Source: Clostridium oryzae (GTDB lineage Bacteria; Bacillota; Clostridia; Clostridiales; Clostridiaceae). Taken from it: a stretch of 42,669 nt of DNA. Under the pieces are notes generated by a model. It ran no database searches and was not told the DNA's origin. It worked only from the letters and a program-made list of their open reading frames with translations. Every line of letters begins with the position of its first letter. The stretch's first letter is position 1. The position numbers were made by a program, and so were the translations under genes. The stretch is from assembly GCF_002029235.1 (NCBI RefSeq), contig NZ_MZGV01000037.1, positions 1 through 42,669 on the forward strand. Reading direction: 5' to 3'. Positions 33,049-39,396 of the stretch are shown in pieces.

Positions 33049-33753
33049 TTATCGTTCCGCATTGGCGGGGTGGGGGCGCTCACGGGCGGCGGTGACGGTT
33101 TCGTTTATCATCTTCCCGTAGCTTTCCAGCGTTTTCTTGATGGATTTTTCCGGTTTGGGATAAGCAAAAATTCGGTGTTCCTCCGGTAAATCGTCCCTGC
33201 CGCTGTAAAACTCGGTAAAGCTGTCGCCTGTCCGCACCACATAGCCGCCATCTGTAAAGCGTCCGTCCTCGTCCATGCTCATATCCCGTCCGTAGGCTTC
33301 GTAATCAATGTAGTTTGTTAAATGCTCTGGGATTTCCAGCGTACACATTTCATCAATATAGAATCGCCCCAAATCTTCCTCATTCTCAATCCCGGCGTAA
33401 AACTCAAAACAATCCAGATTTTGCGTAAGGTTAATTAGGGCGGGTACACTGTTGTACTCCCCGAAGTCCACGGCGGCAGAAAACTTTTCTAACTCCCATT
33501 CCTCCATATCATCCAGCAGGGAAGCCAGATAGTTCAGCTCGTCAATGCTTTCATATTCGCCCAAGCAGTCACGCAGGCCGGGTACGTCGGTTTCATAATT
33601 AGTAATGAAAATTTCCTCATACCGCACACCGTCCACATGGATACGCTTCAAAAGAGCCTGCACTTCCTCGGTGGTGGCAGGGAGCTTTAAAGGCTCCCCG
33701 TCCAAATATCCCTCGTTATACCGTCCAAGATTGGTAACAAAGGCTTCAAGCAT
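33049..33753 (-). CDS. ardA: ArdA antirestriction protein with C-terminal extension
   Basis: 234 residues. The N-terminal 165 residues follow ArdA: MLEAFVTNLGRYNEGYLDGE, the acidic repeats GEYESIDELNYLASLLDDME and FSAAVDFGEYNSVPALINLT, then CTLEIPEHLTNYIDYEAYGR. ArdA is a dimeric DNA mimic that blocks type I restriction enzymes when the element enters a new cell. Usual length is about 165-170, so 60-odd residues are extra, ending ARERPHPANAER. The start overlaps the end of the DUF7768-like gene by eight bases. Confidence 0.9.
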   Translation of the reverse strand: MLEAFVTNLGRYNEGYLDGEPLKLPATTEEVQALLKRIHVDGVRYEEIFITNYETDVPGLRDCLGEYESIDELNYLASLLDDMEEWELEKFSAAVDFGEYNSVPALINLTQNLDCFEFYAGIENEEDLGRFYIDEMCTLEIPEHLTNYIDYEAYGRDMSMDEDGRFTDGGYVVRTGDSFTEFYSGRDDLPEEHRIFAYPKPEKSIKKTLESYGKMINETVTAARERPHPANAER

Positions 33754-34099
33754 GGTCTTTTTCCTGCCCCTGTGTTTTCACGGTCAGAATCCCGTCCAGC
33801 GTGGTTGCCGTGATGTTCAGCCGCCCGGCAACGGCAATGTCGTTTTTCACGTCCTCGTCAATATCGCTTCCGCATACGACAAGTACATGGGCGCGGCGCA
33901 GGAGATCCCGGCTCATATCAATGCCGCTTTTATGTTCCTCCGGGATTGCGTCATTGAGAAAAAGCGGAAGATACAGGGTCGGGCAAACCGGGGAAAACCC
34001 GGCTTCATAGACTGCCCGGCAATACTGCGCCGCCTGTTTGGTATCCGTATCGTGATTGCCGCACCACGCGGCAGTAATGTATGCTAAAGGTCGTTTCAT
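33746..34099 (-). CDS. DUF7768-like (deoxyribosyltransferase-fold) protein
   Basis: 117 residues starting MKRPLAYITAAWCGNHDTDT, with ACGGAGG upstream. The segment order (YITAAWCG ... AQYCRAVYEAGFSPVCPTLY ... DLLRRAHVLVVCGSDIDEDV) resembles nucleoside 2-deoxyribosyltransferase-like folds, which DUF7768/DUF4406 proteins share. Function unknown. It is co-translated with ardA through an eight-base overlap, hinting at a joint role early after transfer. Confidence 0.65.
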   Translation of the reverse strand: MKRPLAYITAAWCGNHDTDTKQAAQYCRAVYEAGFSPVCPTLYLPLFLNDAIPEEHKSGIDMSRDLLRRAHVLVVCGSDIDEDVKNDIAVAGRLNITATTLDGILTVKTQGQEKDHA

Positions 34100-34176
34100 G
34101 ATTTAAGCACCTCCGTTCTTGTTGCGCTGAATGTGTCAACCTATCCCCCCGCCCTTTCCACGCTTGGAAAGGGAGC

Positions 34177-34340
34177 AGCTCAAAGGAATATATATCCCCG
34201 TCGCTTGACTGCCTTAAAGCATAACCGGGAGAAATCCGTCAAGAGTGCGAAGCACCGCCTACGGCGGCAAGCTCTTGACCGATTTTCCCGGCTATGCTAC
34301 CCAATAAGCGGCGACGGGGAATATATTTATCCTTAGAGCT
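34177..34340. repeat. Concentric nested inverted repeat, about 164 bases
   Basis: Three pairs of arms share one centre near 34258: AGCTCAAAGGA...CCCCGTCGC with GCGACGGGG...TCCTTAGAGCT (34177-34206 and 34306-34340), AGCATAACCGGGAG...GTCAAGAG with CTCTTGAC...CCCGGCTATGCT (34218-34245 and 34272-34298), and CCGCCTACGGCGG (34255-34267). Smaller hairpins flank it (CCCTTTCC/GGAAAGGG at 34152-34173; GGGGC/GCCCC at 34350-34362). The 300-base gap 34100-34399 holds no gene. It could be a structured RNA, a transfer or replication origin, or a partition site. Confidence 0.7.
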
Positions 34341-34372
34341 TTGGGGCACGGGGCAAAGCCCCGCATATACCG

Positions 34373-34397
34373 ACTTCGGGCCAACTTGACCCGAAGT
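34373..34397. repeat. ICE palindrome, copy 18
   Basis: Centre C and one mismatch (TTGACCCG). Two bases beyond the parB stop codon. Confidence 0.9.
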
Positions 34398-34399
34398 GC

Positions 34400-35917
34400 T
34401 TATTTTTCCTGTTCGGCTTTCTTTTGAGGAGCCGAAACCTCTTTCAGCTTCGCCTTGTTTTCCTCCAGCAGTTTCATAATGGTATCCTTCATTTCGCGAG
34501 GTGTTTTCTCCTTGCCGAAATACTGGCTTAATTCCTGACTTGAAATAATCACTTTGACTGCCTCCTTTTTTTCTTCTAACATGATTCCGTCAATCACATC
34601 GGGGTTTAACAACTTCTTTTGGTCAAGGTCACGCATACGCTGTGCCTGTGAGAGTGAGGGAGCCGACTGCTGGCCCTCAATGGCGATAGCGATATACCGC
34701 TGATTTTTGGGCTTGATGAACGCAAGCTCCACGGCGGGAGTGAACGCGATTTTCTTTTCGTCCACCATTTTTATAAGGTCGGGAACCAACTCATTGAGCT
34801 TAATATACCGCTGAACCTGCTTGACCGTCATTTTGTTGCGCTCTGCTACAACCTCATTGGAGCGTTGCCCGTTGCCGGTTCGCGCGCCCTGCCGCTTGAT
34901 GGCTTCCAACTGCATTTGCAGGGCTTTGGCCCGTTCACTGGGCAGGATATTTTCACGCTGGTTGGTGTTGTCCTCTACCATCTGCGTGATGGCCTGTTCG
35001 TCCGTCATGTTGCGGATAATACAAGGCATATCCGCAAATCCGGCTAATTCGCTGGCCTTCTGGCGGCGGTGGCCTGATACGATTTCATAGCCGCCATCTT
35101 CACGGGGGCGCACAATGGCAGGCTGGGTAACGCCCTTGTCCTTAACGCTTTCCACCATAGCCGCCATTTCTTCATCATTACGAACCTGAAACGGGTGATC
35201 TTTGAAAGCGAAAAGCTCGGAAAGATTGAGATAAACAATCTGTTCCTGTTCGCCGGGGCGGGGTGCTTCCCTCGGTTCGGACGGCAGTTCCGGGGCAGGG
35301 GACGGCGTTTCCTGCTGTGCCTGTTCCGTAGCTTGCGGGGAATCAGAAGCCCCGCCGCCAATTTCTGCGGCTTGTTTCGGTTTATCCGGCTTTTCCGGTT
35401 TTACAGCCTTTGGGGCTTTTTCCTGTTTGGCAGGGCGAGTAGGCTTTTTGTCCGCTTTTTCAGTGGTTTTTTGTGAGCGAGATTTGGGCTTGCTGTTAGC
35501 CGTTTTCGGCTCGTTTTCCTTTCCCTTATCCATACCGGGTTTCTCTGGCTCTGCCTTTTTTTCGGTGTGTGCTGATTTTTCCATGTCCTTTTTTTCGGGG
35601 GCGGTCTGCTCCGCTTCCTTTACCGCCGCCTGTTTCCCGGAAACAATCTCATTGATTTTGTCAAAGGAAACCACCACATCACCGGGGGCGGGAATGTCAA
35701 TGCGATTAGGTTCTTCCGGTCTGTCCTTATCGGATTCAGACAGGGCGGTTTCGTCCTCACGGGGAAGTGCCGCTGTTTCCTCGGCGGTCTTTTCCGGAGC
35801 AGGAGCTTCTCCGCCAATCTCCGGCATGGGAGCAGGCGTGTTTTTTTCTTCTGCTGTTGCTTCCTGGGCCGGGGCGGTTTTTACTTCGTCCGGTTTGTTT
35901 GGCTCATTTTTTGCCAT
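34400..35917 (-). CDS. ParB-family partition/regulatory protein
   Basis: 505 residues from MAKNEPNKPDEVKTAPAQEA; AAGGAGG lies eight bases upstream. Residues 1-220 are low-complexity (Lys, Glu, Pro, Ala) and disordered. The ParB nuclease-like domain follows (FKDHPFQVRNDEEMAAMVES, YEIVSGHRRQKASELAGFAD with the GHRR box), then NTNQRENILPSERAKALQMQ and the helix-turn-helix MTVKQVQRYIKLNELVPDLI. ParB proteins bind parS and hydrolyse CTP; ICE copies stabilise the excised circle or regulate. No ParA gene is present; the next feature upstream is the right end of the element. Confidence 0.88.
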   Translation of the reverse strand: MAKNEPNKPDEVKTAPAQEATAEEKNTPAPMPEIGGEAPAPEKTAEETAALPREDETALSESDKDRPEEPNRIDIPAPGDVVVSFDKINEIVSGKQAAVKEAEQTAPEKKDMEKSAHTEKKAEPEKPGMDKGKENEPKTANSKPKSRSQKTTEKADKKPTRPAKQEKAPKAVKPEKPDKPKQAAEIGGGASDSPQATEQAQQETPSPAPELPSEPREAPRPGEQEQIVYLNLSELFAFKDHPFQVRNDEEMAAMVESVKDKGVTQPAIVRPREDGGYEIVSGHRRQKASELAGFADMPCIIRNMTDEQAITQMVEDNTNQRENILPSERAKALQMQLEAIKRQGARTGNGQRSNEVVAERNKMTVKQVQRYIKLNELVPDLIKMVDEKKIAFTPAVELAFIKPKNQRYIAIAIEGQQSAPSLSQAQRMRDLDQKKLLNPDVIDGIMLEEKKEAVKVIISSQELSQYFGKEKTPREMKDTIMKLLEENKAKLKEVSAPQKKAEQEK

Positions 35918-35949
35918 GCGTTTTTCCTCCTTGTCTGTTTTATGGCATG

Positions 35950-35981
35950 AAAAAGGGGCTTGATTTTTTAGGTCAAGCCCC
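35950..35981 (-). terminator. Attenuator-like terminator in the parB leader
   Basis: On the minus strand GGGGCTTGA and TCAAGCCCC enclose a nine-base loop, followed directly by TTTTT. It lies about 30 bases before the parB start. It may limit readthrough into the element or act as an attenuator. Confidence 0.65.
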
Positions 35982-36007
35982 ACAGGGATTTGTAATCCCC
36001 CCTTTCC

Positions 36008-36032
36008 ACTTCGGGCCAAGTTGACCCGAAGT
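36008..36032. repeat. ICE palindrome, copy 19
   Basis: One mismatch (TTGACCCG). The last copy before the right end of the element. Confidence 0.9.
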
Positions 36033-36052
36033 TCCGCTATCCAGATACAAAA

Positions 36053-36083
36053 ATACCGCCTATCTTGTCCAATTAGGCGGTAT
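36053..36083. other. Hairpin near the right end of the ICE
   Basis: ATACCGCCTA and TAGGCGGTAT form a 10-bp stem with an 11-base loop. The stretch 36033-36153 contains no gene, only this and the following terminator. Confidence 0.55.
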
Positions 36084-36121
36084 CCTGTGTAATGTGATAG
36101 CTCATATTTTATTTTGGTATT

Positions 36122-36150
36122 CCCTTATCCCGCATAGAATAAGGGTTTTT
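36122..36150 (+). terminator. Terminator at the right end of the ICE
   Basis: CCCTTAT and ATAAGGG followed by TTTTT on the plus strand. It insulates the element from the flanking host DNA. Confidence 0.6.
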
Positions 36151-36153
36151 GCA

Positions 36154-36180
36154 GTTTTCCTAATACGTTTGGCTCATATG
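36154..36180. other. Right attachment junction of the ICE
   Basis: GTTTTCCTAATA (36154-36165), the inverse of the left dodecamer, then CTCATATG ending at the TATG core (36177-36180). Joining both ends as in an excised circle gives a 10-base palindrome CTCATATGAG flanked symmetrically by the two dodecamers. Confidence 0.75.
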
Positions 36181-36323
36181 TAGATACAATAGGAAAAAAT
36201 AAAAATAAAATAGCAGAGTATATAAGAAATCAGCTACAAGAAGATTTAGCATATGAACAAATGAGCATAAAGGAGCTAGTTGACCCGTTCACGGGGAAAC
36301 CAGTAAAGAAGAGCAAAAAATAG
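36180..36323 (+). pseudogene. tnpA: tnpA of IS200/IS605, 3' part
   Basis: Reads VDTIGKNKNKIAEYIRNQLQ and continues EDLAYEQMSIKELVDPFTGK to a normal stop. KIAEYIRNQ carries the Tyr expected to cut DNA in IS200/IS605 transposases; its partner HUH motif is 33.8 kb to the left. The codon at the junction (G at 36180 plus TA) is completed in frame with 2343-2346. Confidence 0.88.
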
Positions 36324-36413
36324 AGTCGTTTTAGCGATTGCATGTGAAAATATGCGATTGGCAGACCGATTCAGAGGGCTTTCAGCCCAGCCATGCCCTT
36401 ATAGGGCTGAGCA

Positions 36414-36438
36414 AACCATCGCGGCTTAGCCGGTGGTT
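36414..36438. repeat. IS right-end hairpin
   Basis: AACCA...TGGTT outside and GGCT-t-AGCC inside form an imperfect stem, as expected for the right end of an IS200/IS605 element. Confidence 0.5.
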
Positions 36439-36440
36439 AT

Positions 36441-37085
36441 GATTCGCCCAGCATGGGCGCAATCTAATGGGTGAAAACCCCTAGTCTACCCTAGTAGTGG
36501 GAAGGACATAGTCAAAACCAAGGGTGTTCATCGTGAGGTGGAGTCTGAAGGAAGGTGGAGGCAAATCTCTAGTCTGACGAACAGAAATCACATGAGGCTA
36601 CAGTTAAGGATAAGGCCGCATAACAAGCCAAAGTCCAATAACTACTCAGAATTAACTGTGTGTGGTATCTGCGGAGCAGAATAGAAAGAGCATGTGGAAG
36701 TGCATTCCAATAAGAGGATTGCTGAAAACAATGACATCATCACAGATTTTCAGACAAACAATTTGCTGGAAGAGATTTTACACAGAGATAACCTCAACAA
36801 GGCTTATAAAAAAAGTGAAGTCAAATAAAGGGGCTGGAGGTGTTGAGGGAATGAGCGTAGATGAACTTCTAGCATTTCTCAAAGACAACGGAAGGCAATT
36901 AATCCAGCAGATAAGGGAAGGAAAATATAAACCCAATCCAGTTTGAAGGGTAGAAATGCCAAAAGAAGAAAAAGGAAAAATCAGAAAACTGGGAATACCA
37001 ACCGTAGTTGACCGAGTGATACAACAAGTAATTACACAAGTACTATCACCGATATTTGAAAAACAATTTTCTGAATACAGCTATA
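36441..37085 (+). mobile_element. 5' remnant of a group II intron
   Basis: Starts near CGCCCAGCATGGGCGCAATC and continues with the typical domain I text of bacterial group II introns (CTAATGGGTGAAAACCCC, TAGTGGGAAGGACATAGTCA, GGTGTTCATCGTGAGGTGGA). It runs into a damaged reverse-transcriptase gene and stops abruptly; the 3' part of that gene and domains V-VI are absent. Confidence 0.8.
36731..37085 (+). pseudogene. ltrA: Group II intron reverse transcriptase, N-terminal remnant
   Basis: Reassembled reading: NNLLEEILHRDNLNKAYKK, a frameshift, then VKSNKGAGGVEGMSVDELLA, GNKYKPNPV-like text, a TGA in place of Arg, RVEMPKEEKGKIRKLGIPTV and QVITQVLSPIFEKQFSEYSY. These are RT domains 0-2 of LtrA proteins. 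A frameshift, a nonsense codon and loss of everything after motif 2 (including the YADD catalytic site) make it dead. The stretch 37086-37340 after it shows only AT-rich sequence without a convincing gene. Confidence 0.8.
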
Positions 37086-37344
37086 TTTTCATTTCTAACA
37101 CAATGGTACCTATAAAGATTTGGAAAAATTATATTAGAAGAATCCATGGAGTCAGCCTTTATAGTCTTTAAAACTTCTCCTTTTTCTTTTTTACTCAACT
37201 GTAATATATGAGTCATCTCTCTTATACTTAAATCCTTATATATTAATTCTATGTGAACTGTTGAAAATTTTTTATGAAATAAATTTTTATTACATTACTT
37301 TATTTGCTTTTTGTATTATGAAAAGAAGAAAAATAAAAAAAGCA

Positions 37345-37373
37345 TTTACATATATAGTTAGTAATGGTAATAT
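37345..37373 (+). promoter_or_regulatory. Promoter of the second secreted-peptide gene
   Basis: TTTACA, 17 bases, TAATAT, then ATAGTAAAG. The segment AATGGTAATATAATAGTAAA is identical to that at the first peptide gene, with the same -35 spacing, which argues for joint regulation of both genes. Confidence 0.65.
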
Positions 37374-37414
37374 AATAGTAAAGAATTTAATTTACATTTT
37401 TGGAGGCGGTAAAA

Positions 37415-37582
37415 CTGAAAATTAAAAAAGTGACTTTTAGCGTAATATTATGTATCATGGCCTTTATACTAAATACATACATAGTTGAGACAGAAATACA
37501 TTACAATAATGGTAAAGAATATTGTTTAATAAATACATGCAAATTTTCTCCGTTTCATATTGATGTAAATACAATAAAATAG
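37415..37582 (+). CDS. Second 55-residue secreted peptide, paralogue of the first
   Basis: The product aligns without gaps to the peptide at 1583-1750 when started at the CTG codon at 37415, eight bases after GGAGG. A TTG at 37400 also opens the frame but swallows the ribosome site. It has a Lys-rich start (KIKKVTF), a hydrophobic segment (about 7-24) and a polar tail with IHYNNGKEYCLINTC and the end HIDVNTIK. It lies upstream of a radical SAM/SPASM gene. A use of CTG as start, or loss of the ATG, is notable. Likely a signal or modified-peptide precursor; not recognised by name. Confidence 0.6.
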   Translation: MKIKKVTFSVILCIMAFILNTYIVETEIHYNNGKEYCLINTCKFSPFHIDVNTIK

Positions 37583-37670
37583 CAGTTTTGAACATTTAAA
37601 GTGTAAAAATTATATTAGTAAAATATTGACTATAATAATAAAGATATAACGTAATTTAGGAGATTCAACT

Positions 37671-37709
37671 ATGGTATTAATTGAGATACTGAACATACTA
37701 TGCTTTTAA
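37671..37709 (+). CDS. Possible 12-residue hydrophobic peptide
   Basis: MVLIEILNILCF, preceded by TAGGAG at eight bases. It resembles in size and hydrophobicity the short leaderless pheromones of streptococci, and lies between the second peptide gene and the radical SAM gene. A chance frame is quite possible. The gap 37583-37911 contains otherwise only the hairpin at 37856-37883. Confidence 0.25.
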   Translation: MVLIEILNILCF

Positions 37710-37855
37710 AGTCTGTAAGCGGTATTTAGGTAAGAATAAAGGGTAAAGGTAATATTAGTCAGAAAGGATAGTAAAACTCTAATTTGTTTTTAAATGGACA
37801 AAATAATTCGGAAATACGTGGTTTTCTGTGCCTAATAAAACTGATTGTCAGTGAA

Positions 37856-37883
37856 GATCCTCCTATAATTTAGGAGGATTTTT
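37856..37883 (+). terminator. Hairpin before the radical SAM gene that also masks AGGAGG
   Basis: ATCCTCC and GGAGGAT pair around nine bases and are followed by five T. It is a good intrinsic terminator. The 3' arm contains AGGAGG next to a TTG, so the hairpin would also hide that ribosome site. It may attenuate transcription into the radical SAM gene. Confidence 0.6.
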
Positions 37884-37911
37884 GCTCGAAAAATATGAGA
37901 GGGATGGTCAA

Positions 37912-39255
37912 ATGAAAGTTTCAAAATATAATGTGAATATTGATATTAATGAAAATGAGTACATAATTTATAACACATTTACTAGAAAATATTTGAAGCT
38001 ACAATCAATATATAAATCTCATATAGAAAACTTAATTAATAATCTAACAAGAGTTGCGATTGCTAGAGAAGATATAAATATTATAAAGAATATGGTTGAA
38101 AAGGGAATAGTAATTAGAAATGAGGTAGATGAATTAGAAATTATAAAAAATAGAGAAGTATTAACAAGGTTTCAAGAATATATTTTTTATTTGTCTTTAC
38201 AACCAATTCTAAAGTGTAATTTTAATTATAAATACTGTTCTGAAGCTTGTACAGGAGAGGAATTTTCAACAAATACGGTAGAAAAAATAATTAGATTTGC
38301 TGAGAATGTAACTAAAAAAGTGCACATTTTGCAGGTATCTTGGTTTGCAGGAGAATCACCAATACAATTTAAAAATATGATGGATATTACACAAAAACTA
38401 AAAAGAGTTTGCAATAAGAATAATTGTCAATATAGAGCATGTATAACTATTAATGGATATTTACTATCAGAAAATTATATAAGTAGATTACCAGAGCTTT
38501 CCATAGAAAGTATTCAGATAGCTATTGATGATGCAGCTGAGTATAATGATAGGCAAAAGTCACTAGGCATAGGTGAAGAGAAGTTTGATAGAGTACTGCA
38601 AAATATATTACTACTTCTTAATAAACGTATTAATCTTGTGTTGAAGATAAATGTAACTGATGAAAACTATAATAGTGTTATAAAAGTTCTGGAGTTAATT
38701 CCGGTAAATAAAAGAAAAGATGTAACTCTGAACATGGTAAGTTTTTCTCAAGGTAAGAATAGCATAAAGCTTTTTGACTTATACAAAAAAGCAATAGGAA
38801 AAGGTTTTGATTATTATAATATAAAGAATAGATATCAAAATTGCGAGGCTTGCTTTAAAAACTCTATAAATATTGAACCTGATGAAAATTTATGCACATG
38901 TCCATTGGCGGGTGAGGATGGATTTTATATAGGTAAGCTGGGAAGTGACGGGGAAATACAGTATAGTAATGCTCAGGAGTTTTTGAAATTTATAAATCTA
39001 TCAGCAATAGATAATGAAAACTGCAGAAATTGCATTCAATTACCCATGTGTATGGGTGGATGCAAATATTCAAGATATAAAGATTCAAAAGTATGTAACG
39101 CTTTATCACCAAATGTGCTTTCATTAGAGGAAAAAATATTGTTGCATTATTATACTGATAATAATCCTATGGTTTATGAAAATGATACCTTAGCTAAAAA
39201 ACAAAAATCTATTGTTTATAATTATGGAACAAATAATGGGTGTCAGCGAGGGTAA
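37912..39255 (+). CDS. Radical SAM/SPASM protein with an altered iron-sulphur motif
   Basis: 447 residues from the ATG at 37912 (GAGGGA upstream); a TTG at 37882 would add ten residues. The N-terminal 80 residues (KYNVNIDINENEYIIYNTFT) resemble the recognition region of peptide-modifying radical SAM proteins. The cluster motif reads CNFNYKYC (Cys102, Tyr106, Cys109): the middle Cys of CX3CX2C is Tyr, from a single TGT to TAT change. A SPASM-type Cys set follows (CEACF, LCTCP, CRNCIQLPMCMGGC, VCN). Such enzymes crosslink or cyclise ribosomal peptides. It lies beside a peptide gene and may be its partner, but as read it may be inactive. Confidence 0.8.
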   Translation: MKVSKYNVNIDINENEYIIYNTFTRKYLKLQSIYKSHIENLINNLTRVAIAREDINIIKNMVEKGIVIRNEVDELEIIKNREVLTRFQEYIFYLSLQPILKCNFNYKYCSEACTGEEFSTNTVEKIIRFAENVTKKVHILQVSWFAGESPIQFKNMMDITQKLKRVCNKNNCQYRACITINGYLLSENYISRLPELSIESIQIAIDDAAEYNDRQKSLGIGEEKFDRVLQNILLLLNKRINLVLKINVTDENYNSVIKVLELIPVNKRKDVTLNMVSFSQGKNSIKLFDLYKKAIGKGFDYYNIKNRYQNCEACFKNSINIEPDENLCTCPLAGEDGFYIGKLGSDGEIQYSNAQEFLKFINLSAIDNENCRNCIQLPMCMGGCKYSRYKDSKVCNALSPNVLSLEEKILLHYYTDNNPMVYENDTLAKKQKSIVYNYGTNNGCQRG

Positions 39256-39396
39256 AAATATTATTAGTGAATTGGAACAAAATTAATCTGTTATCATATC
39301 GACTACTGGATATAATGTAATCAGTGTGGTACAATGAACTGTAAATTGTCATAGAAATATATGAATTTACAATAAAATTAACCATTGGAGGAAAAA

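Larger units (their letters stand above)
2343..36180. mobile_element. Tn1549/CTn4-like integrative and conjugative element
   Basis: The boundaries come from rejoining the split tnpA. Left sequence up to TATG at 2343-2346 joined to sequence after TATG at 36177-36180 restores the reading frame RGYY-VDTIGKN exactly. Inside are a large serine recombinase at one end, relaxase, MobC, VirD4, VirB4, a VirB6-like protein, an NlpC/P60 hydrolase, PcfB and ParB: a full conjugation set of the Firmicutes group that includes Tn1549 and Clostridioides difficile CTn4. Backbone genes are GC-richer than the flanks. Two cargo blocks of lower GC interrupt the backbone. Confidence 0.92.
36177..36440 (+). mobile_element. 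Right part of the IS200/IS605-type insertion sequence
   Basis: Holds the 3' part of tnpA and about 115 bases of noncoding right end with hairpins. A group II intron remnant follows immediately. Confidence 0.78.

Noticed and set aside
34400..36019. Longer ParB start inside palindrome copy 19
   Set aside because: The upstream extension runs through the palindrome and the attenuator hairpin without a ribosome site; the ATG at 35917 has AAGGAGG.
4180..36032. The 25-base repeats as a CRISPR array or integron-type cassette sites
   Set aside because: They are spaced by whole genes at irregular distances, have no uniform spacers, and no cas genes or integron integrase are present.
4180..36032. The palindromes as REP elements moved by a RAYT-type transposase
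   Set aside because: The IS200/IS605-type genes here are ordinary tnpA copies, both broken, and one lies outside the ICE. The palindromes are confined to the ICE, so no mover is evident.
36441..37085. Active group II intron
   Set aside because: The reverse-transcriptase frame has a frameshift and a stop, is cut before the catalytic YADD region, and the 3' intron domains are missing.
36662..37171. The two open frames of the intron region as separate genes
   Set aside because: They are pieces of one reverse transcriptase interrupted by a nonsense codon, not two genes.
37086..37340. Minus-strand protein-like stretch (REMTHILQLSKKEKGEVLK) after the intron remnant
   Set aside because: It has no start, no neighbours and no recognisable family; it may be a scrap of a transposase or regulator but cannot be supported.
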